Both the position numbers and the translations under genes were made by a program. A stretch of 64,000 nt of DNA from NCBI GenBank assembly GCA_015680685.1, contig MNCI01011788.1, positions 70,120 through 134,119 of the forward strand. The letters are read 5' to 3'. This stretch comes from Gnetum montanum (taxonomy: Eukaryota; Streptophyta; Gnetopsida; Gnetales; Gnetaceae). The notes below the pieces were generated by a model. The model was not told the origin of the DNA. It worked only from the letters and a program-made list of their open reading frames with translations, and made no database searches. Of this stretch, positions 58,466 to 64,000 are shown piece after piece (the first letter of the stretch is position 1; each line of letters opens with the position of its first letter).

Positions 58466-58691
58466 CTACGTTGACGCATCACTGTCTATGTAGCCGATGT
58501 GTCAATGCATCCTCGTCAATGAAACTTAAAAACTCTATAAATATGTATCAACACTTAGCAATTCTTTCACATTTTCTTCAAAAGGTGAGGGGAGTTTTTG
58601 CCATTTTTAGAGCCCAAAGATCTTTCAAGCACCATAACTTCCACACCACTTGTCTGATCAACTTTATTTTTCAATCCCCTAGCTACCAAAG
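58466..58691 (+). promoter_or_regulatory. Internal U3-like promoter region upstream of ORF2, element C
   Basis: The motifs cgttgacgcatc, ccgatgtgtcaatgcatcc and cgtcaatg (58469-58520) are followed by TATAAATAT at 58536-58544 and a leader ending CTACCAAAG at 58691. The layout is the same as in E (31618-31855) and in the LTR U3. Confidence 0.5.
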
Positions 58692-58961
58692 GTAATCTTT
58701 ACATCATGGGAATAATAGACCTTTGGTTTATGATGGAAATTTTTATAACTCCCTAAGGTTTAACTATTAAAATAACATTAAAAATCTTATCTACACCAAG
58801 TAAAACCTCATAAACAAACTCTAGTAGCTAACGAATAAAATAATAAACCTACCACAACCACAAATGAACCTAAGTGTAACTTAACCAAATGAAAGAGGTA
58901 TCAGAAAGAAACTAAGGATTACACATTACTTGCTAATCCTTTGTTACGTTTGTGATTACAA
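58692..58961 (+). other. Candidate leader intron before ORF2, element C
   Basis: The donor AAAG|GTAATC is at 58691/58692. The end reads TTGTGATTACAA before ATGG at 58962, where A and B have TTGTGATTGTAG. The 270-bp length is similar to A (294 bp). In C the acceptor AG looks mutated. Confidence 0.35.
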
Positions 58962-61290
58962 ATGGAACTAAAGAGGGAAGCACCAATAGGAGGACCATCA
59001 CAACCAAAGGAAAAGTAGACATGATGAGGAAGGGACTGGTAATAGCTGCAAAAATCCCAAGAATAGGAAGCCAATGCTACTCATGCAATGGGACCTCTTC
59101 TAAAGGATCCTGAAGTGGAATTTTTTTTATAGATTACCACTACTAAAATGGGCCAATCAAGGCAAGATGAGGTGTCAAGGCCAAGATCCAATTTGGAAAT
59201 CACACTGAAAGAGGCCTATCTTGAGAATATTCAAACCAAGGAGGTCCAGAGTTCAGTTCTTCAACAACTAAACTTTGGATCCTTCTTAGAACTAGTGCCT
59301 GAGGTAGTTTGTACCCAAATACAGGAGTCTCCCATGTGGTCCATTCTCTCCTCCATCATAGAATGGTACATGGGGGAGACTTATCTATTCTAGAGCAACC
59401 GATAGAAAGATGCAATGGTTAAAATCAATGATATTACCATCTCCTATTTGATTGAAGCCAGTGCAGAGGCCCTTAGCTTGCTTGATACAAGGGCAACATT
59501 GGTGGAGATATCCACCTAGTTAGACCCCAAAGCTAATAAAGAGTGGATCTAGCATTGCTATGGGATGAATCACAAGGAGTATAGTGCACTCACCAAGGCA
59601 AAGCATGCATACTTCAAGATAGCAGCCTATCACTTAAACCCCACAGTGAGCCCCAGCAAGGTTACAGCATTTTTCACTTGTGCATACACCGCTCTAAGCA
59701 GTAACTTCCCAATCAACCTTCCTCAACTCATCTACCTAGAGATTAAGAAGCACCTCAAAAAAATAAGCAAGGAAGGAAGAAAATTTCCTTTTCATACCTT
59801 ATTAGAAAACTTTGTAGAAGGGGAGGCATAACATGCTATGTCAATGACACGCTCCATCATGCTTCTGTTGCATCTTGGTAGGAGATGATGAAGGACAAAG
59901 TATCCACTAAGCTACAAGAAGAGGATCAACCACCACCACCACATATCAAAGAGACCACACCAAAAGCACATGTAGCTACAGAAAGGATTAGAAAACTTCA
60001 TGAGTAGTAGCTGTAATAACAACAAGGCTTGGCAAGTGGTGGAGAGTCATTGGTTTATCATCCAGTGTTAAGCCATCTCAACAAGGTCACCAAGACCATT
60101 AGCTAGCTAGAGAAAACCATCCCACTATTCTCTACACAATTAATACAATCATCTACAAGAATGAATTCTAGTGCCCAAGAAGTTACTATGTCCATCCTTG
60201 AACAAGAGTTCCCTGAAATCTCTAGGAATGTTGCAACTTTCTCAATGTACCTAGAGGAAGGTGAGGGGGCAACTATCCTAGTGATGAAGCACCATGGATA
60301 AGAGACAATGGTGGAACTAGTAACAGATAGGATGACTAAGGCCCTAAACACTCTTGTGACACTAGTTCTAGACATTGCTACCCTAAAAGATGTTCAAGCA
60401 TCCGTAAGAGTAAGGAGTGGTTGGCTTAGTGTAGCCCAACAGGAGTAAGTATTGCATTGACTAGTGGAAACCAAGAAATGACTCCTTACTCTTACAATAT
60501 TGCAGAGTTGTAGGCCCATCTCTCTAATTTTATCATGCTTAACCTAAATCTCAACAGAGATGAAGCTTTCTAGCAACTTCAGTAAAAACTTAGAGAGGCT
60601 GAGAATGCAAAGAAGACTACGGTATTTGACCCCTCCATATCAAAAGCATTAGCATTGAACACCAATACGGATTTGGCTTAAGTTCACAAGTAAAACTTGG
60701 ACCTCACCAAGGATATTCACTACCTACAAAATGTTAAGAAGCAAAAGGACCAAATGGTCAAATTCATCTAACAATAGCAAGAGCAACTAGCCAAGATGAA
60801 GCTTAACCTGAGAAGGTTAATAGCAGAGAACCAAAATCTCTTCATGAAGAAAGTCCAAGTGCTTTGCCAAAAAATGTCCATTAAGGTAGCCACCTAGAAG
60901 AACAATGTCCTAAAATTTGAATGAGTTAAAAACCATTATAGGAACTAGGTTGGGCTCTTCAAGGAGGTAAATGAGAAATAGATTTAGTTGGCCAAAGATG
61001 AACAAGGTCCTCTAGCAACTCCAATAAAGAGGCAATGTGTGACAGCCAATTTTTAATGTCTTAAATACATAAAATAAAGTTGAGTACCACTTGAAGGAGT
61101 TGCAAATTAAGAAGGTGGCTAATTGCATTGATCTCACTAACCTTTGATATGCAAACTTGGCTATGCTGATTGTAGCAAGGCCAATTCATATCTCTTATTT
61201 GAGGTAGAATTCAAGCACCACAAAGAGACTAAACAACAGTTGGAGATAATCAACGTAGAGCTTGAACTTCTTAAGAGTCGATTCACTAAT
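58962..61290 (+). pseudogene. ORF2 of element C, cut by element D
   Basis: It begins MELKREAPIGGPSQPKEK. One frame is kept to about 59822, with blocks RSNLEITLKEAYLENIQTKE, YGMNHKEYSALTKAKHAYFK, AAYHLNPTVSPSKVTAFFTC, INLPQLIYLEIKKHLKK and KFPFHTLLENF (plant-transposon-protein-like). It then shifts frame and continues GGITCYVNDTLHHASVASW, a Pro-rich DQPPPPHIKE, and a EGEGATILVMKHH block. That block matches GEGATVMVMQYQN in D. A coiled coil follows. It ends at the D insertion. Confidence 0.75.
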
Positions 61291-62133
61291 TGATGATTGG
61301 TGAGGTACCCCTACACTCAACCATACGAATAGAAGTGTTTTCACGCGCGATCCGGTCGAACTCCGCAAACAGACTAGTTGTGGCACCTAGATTGTTAACC
61401 TTAGGTCGTAGTTCGCTATTTTCCCACCTGGACTAGTATTATAATTTTTCACATATAGTTTAGTCCAGAGTGAGGTGTATGATGTGTTCCTAATCTAACC
61501 GCTACTCTTGATGGCAATGAAAAGTAATCTTAACTAAGCTAAGCTAGGAGGGAAAGGGTAAGAGAATCTAATCTAGCCTAAGTGCGATGAGCAGCCAATT
61601 CCTTGATTATCCGTACACATATTGGACTTCGTGCATGACTACCACTGGGATTACCAAGTGAAGATCCTAGGTATGCCACTGGGTTACCAAGTAGTCACAC
61701 TTAAATGCTCGTAATCAAGTTGTACTCATTTCGCGTTACTAGGAGTTTAAGGGTGACAGAGAAAGTAGTAAATAACAATTAAATAAAAAAATAAATAAAA
61801 AAGTGAATGCTACAATGATGATGTAATCTCGATATTTATTGACGATCATGTGTGTGTCCAAGTATGTCACACTCGAATAAAGAATGTTGTACAATTACAT
61901 TCACCACACTGCAGGTAGACAGAGGGAAAACTAATCTATCTCTGGAGGTATCAAACTGCTAAAGCTTCGCTACTTCTACTCTAGGATCCTCAACAAGGGA
62001 GAGCTACTTCTTATTTATAGACATTGCAGCGGACTGCGATATCACATACGCAATATTGCAGGGGATGCGATATCGTGTACGCAATATTGTAGGGGATGCG
62101 ATATCGTGATGGACGCGATATCGCGTCCCATCA
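61291..62133 (-). repeat. 3' LTR of element D
   Basis: TGATGATTGG to GTCCCATCA, 843 bp. The minus-strand TATA is at 62012-62020. Between 62034 and 62132 lie three tandem units of about 30 bp built on CGATATCG and ACGCAATATTG, the last shortened. The PPT complement taccccc follows at 62134-62140. Confidence 0.9.
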
Positions 62134-62286
62134 TACCCCCACGACTGAATAAAAACTCGTCCTTTAGTTACAGTGATTACACAGTGGATAGGTATGGGAT
62201 TATTAGATGGGGAAAACAAATGAAATGATGCCACAATGTGGGAAGACACAACACAGAAAAATGCTACAACGACAAAAATCTAAAAC

Positions 62287-63980
62287 TCATGTAGTTCCTG
62301 GTGGTGGTGGCTCCTCCATGGGCACTTTCCCTTTGTCATGTGCTCTAGGCTTTGAAATTTGATGGCATTGAAGTATGGCCTAGAGCTTCTCCTCTTTAGT
62401 CCAAGGGTAGTTCCCACAGACAGGGTAGTTGCGGGAACATCTAGTTGGCTTTGACATACCACGTCACAAACACCCGTCATTCCTCTTCATAGGCTCTGGC
62501 TTTATCTTTGCATTCATAAATATCTGTTAGCCATCAAGCCAAGTTGGTTGCAACATCTTTTTGTCCCTGGTAGCTTGCTTTTACCACCTCAAGTTCAGAA
62601 TTTGTGACATCTAGTTTTTCTGCCAGCTTCTTGTGTTCTGCAAATTCTGCTTCATATTTGATGTGGGTGGATGCTACCTTCTACTCGAGCTCAATTCTCA
62701 GATGCCCTATTGTTAACATGCCAAGGTTGGCATATCTGAGGTTTGCCAACTCCCTGTACTCTGTCAAGTCCTAGATCTGCAGGTCCCGATTCTTAACTTC
62801 CATTTGGTGGGCGAAGGCGTAGGTGTCCAATATGGCCCTCCAATTAGTGTGTTGAGCACTGATAGTGTTGATTTGAGCCTTGTCCATATGGATCTCCTTC
62901 TCCAGGATTTTTTTGTACATCCCCACCTGATCCCAGAATTGCTCCTTCAACTTCTCATGTTGTTTAGCCTCATTCTGCCACGTGCTTATCTCAATTGCTA
63001 ACTTTTGGTGAATAGCGCGGACCTCCTCCATTGAGAGGATTCAATTTTCTTTGGCTAAACGGCTTACATCTCGGTTGACCCAAATGAATTGTTCTCGTAA
63101 CTGATGAAATTTTTCATTGAGAACATTCTTTTGTTTCTCTACAATGGCCAACCAAAGATTATCTGCAACCAACTGCTTGTTTTCTTCTTCTAAGGCCTTA
63201 AGTGCCTTAAGGTGCGTATGGGTTTGTGCCTGTGATGCGGAGGCATCCCAAACATCCGTCTCCTTTTCTTCCATCACCTTTTTATTCTCCATAATTAACT
63301 TTGTTAGCTGCTTGGTTCTAAAATTGTCTATCTGGTCTATAGGAACGAATTGCAGAGGATCCCGATGTGCTACTTGTCAGGCTACAAGCTACTATTGTAG
63401 TTTCTGCACTTTAGCTTCAGCATGCTCGGCCCTTACTTTGGATATGACCAACTTCCCCTTTGTGGAAATAAGGTCCAATTGAATTACTGTGACATCCTGA
63501 GGGATGTCAAATAGGGACGTTAGGACTTGCCCTATTTGAAGCAATCGTTCAAGTACATCCTCATGTTCCATAGGAGTCATTGAGGTTCTGGCTAGAGTTT
63601 GAGCATCTCGTGCTCCTGAGAGATCTGCCGATGGCATAACAGGTACATTAAAGTATTTTTTGATGTGTTCTACAACCACTTCTGAAGCTCCCGTGGCATT
63701 CTGGTATTGCATAACCATCACAGTGGCCCCTTCACCAGTCTCTAACTGTACCTGAAAAGATGTCACGTTTCCTGAGATCTATTGCGACCATCTACTTTCC
63801 CCTCCTCTTGTTTGAATAGATACTTTGCCCCTTGTGCTATCTAATGAAACCATAGGCTATCTAGCATCATTGATGATGTAGAAGAGGTTTTCATCATCAT
63901 GACTTCCCCAACTGACCATCTCAACGATGGTCCTAAGATGGCTCATCGACTGTCTGTAATCTTGCAGCGGTGGCGGCTGA
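62287..63980 (-). pseudogene. ORF2 of element D, C-terminal two thirds
   Basis: The minus strand from about 63980 to 62287 reads in one frame with no frameshift over at least 63960-62500, broken only by stops. Blocks: QSMSHLRTIVEMVSWGSHDD, LETGEGATVMVMQYQNATG, ASEVVVEHIKKYFNVPVMP, EHEDVLERLLQIGQVLTSLF. A long coiled coil follows (LKALKALEEENKQLVADN, KQNVLNEKF-like, AKQHEKLKEQFWDQVGMYKK). The end is MEEPPPPGTT with TGA at 62287-62289. The heptad-rich region suggests self-association. No membrane segment, zinc knuckle or catalytic motif was seen. The N-terminal part is outside the window. Confidence 0.75.
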
Positions 63981-64000
63981 TCATGGCCTGTGTTGGGCCC

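Larger units (their letters stand above)
49705..61290 (+). mobile_element. Element C: Gypsy retrotransposon interrupted by element D
   Basis: Plus strand: 5' LTR, PBS (50581-50599), gag, protease, RT, RNase H, integrase, spacer, internal promoter, candidate intron, ORF2. ORF2 is cut at 61290 by insertion of D. The 3' LTR must lie beyond the window. All ORFs have stops. RT keeps FMDD and integrase keeps D-D-E, so C shows the least damage at catalytic sites of the family here. Confidence 0.87.
61291..64000 (-). mobile_element. Element D: Gypsy retrotransposon inserted in C, continues beyond the window
   Basis: Its 3' LTR (61291-62133), PPT and most of ORF2 are visible on the minus strand; the rest lies to the right of 64000. 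The left flank is CTAAT (61286-61290); the matching duplicate should follow its far LTR. Because it interrupts C, it inserted after C. Its ORF2 is a single frame broken only by stops and is the best preserved in the window. Confidence 0.87.

Noticed and set aside
1-64000. tRNA, rRNA or snRNA genes
   Set aside because: I saw no cloverleaf with A and B box signals and no rRNA-like sequence. The tRNA-Asp-like strings are primer-binding sites of about 19 bases only.

Overview
This window looks like repeat-dominated nuclear DNA from a plant with a large genome. The evidence is AT-rich, CpG-poor sequence with no intact host gene, several nested and decayed Ty3/Gypsy LTR retrotransposons primed by a tRNA-Asp-type binding site, plant-type LINE remnants and a short CCCTAAA telomere-type motif. 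A gymnosperm or other large-genome plant is my inference; nothing seen fixes the species. Bacterial features (operons, Shine-Dalgarno sites, CRISPR) are absent.

One LTR-retrotransposon family dominates. Its LTRs are about 820-910 bp with TGATG...CATCA-type ends. They sit next to a PBS of the TGGCGCCGTTGCC type and a PPT of the GTGGGGGTA type. The order inside is gag, protease, RT, RNase H and integrase, then a non-coding spacer of about 1.4-1.8 kb, then a long second ORF (ORF2) before the 3' LTR. This layout resembles the Athila/Tat side of plant Gypsy. ORF2 has an N-terminal block resembling the 'putative plant transposon protein' family, a long coiled coil, and a short Pro-rich C-terminus. 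Five members and several LTR fragments are present: A (12675-25715, minus, complete but dead), B (42881-49024, minus, gag only), C (49705 onward, plus, interrupted), D (61291 to beyond the window, minus, inserted in C's ORF2) and E (29940-36674, plus, 5'-truncated). A solo LTR sits inside E's 3' LTR with a perfect 5-bp target duplication. A second solo LTR is at 26952-27863 and an LTR fragment is at 42431-42680. A different Gypsy-type family (F) occupies the left edge.

Between these lie LINE remnants: a copy at 5040-7150, 3' fragments at 4318-4680 and 29595-29915, a module at 36865-37107, and an RTE-like copy at 37108-38650. There is also a direct segmental duplication, with one copy at about 7690-10640 and the other at about 40600-42340, continuing at about 49140-49690 across the insertions. 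The duplication carries a short, locally GC-richer reading frame of 66 codons in one copy and a broken 38 codons in the other. It is the only hint of non-transposon gene material apart from an unrecognised broken frame at 39933-40350.

The most notable signals are three. First, three elements (A, C and E) carry a TATA box, in C and E preceded by repeats like those in the LTR U3, and a candidate leader intron just upstream of ORF2, suggesting that ORF2 had its own promoter. Second, the LTR U3 regions carry rapidly changing arrays of short palindromes (CGATATCG, CATCGATG) just upstream of TATA. Third, B is a gag-only element with both LTRs and a near-perfect target duplication. Coding decay is largely by in-frame stops that look like C-to-T changes on either strand, as expected from heavily methylated plant repeats.
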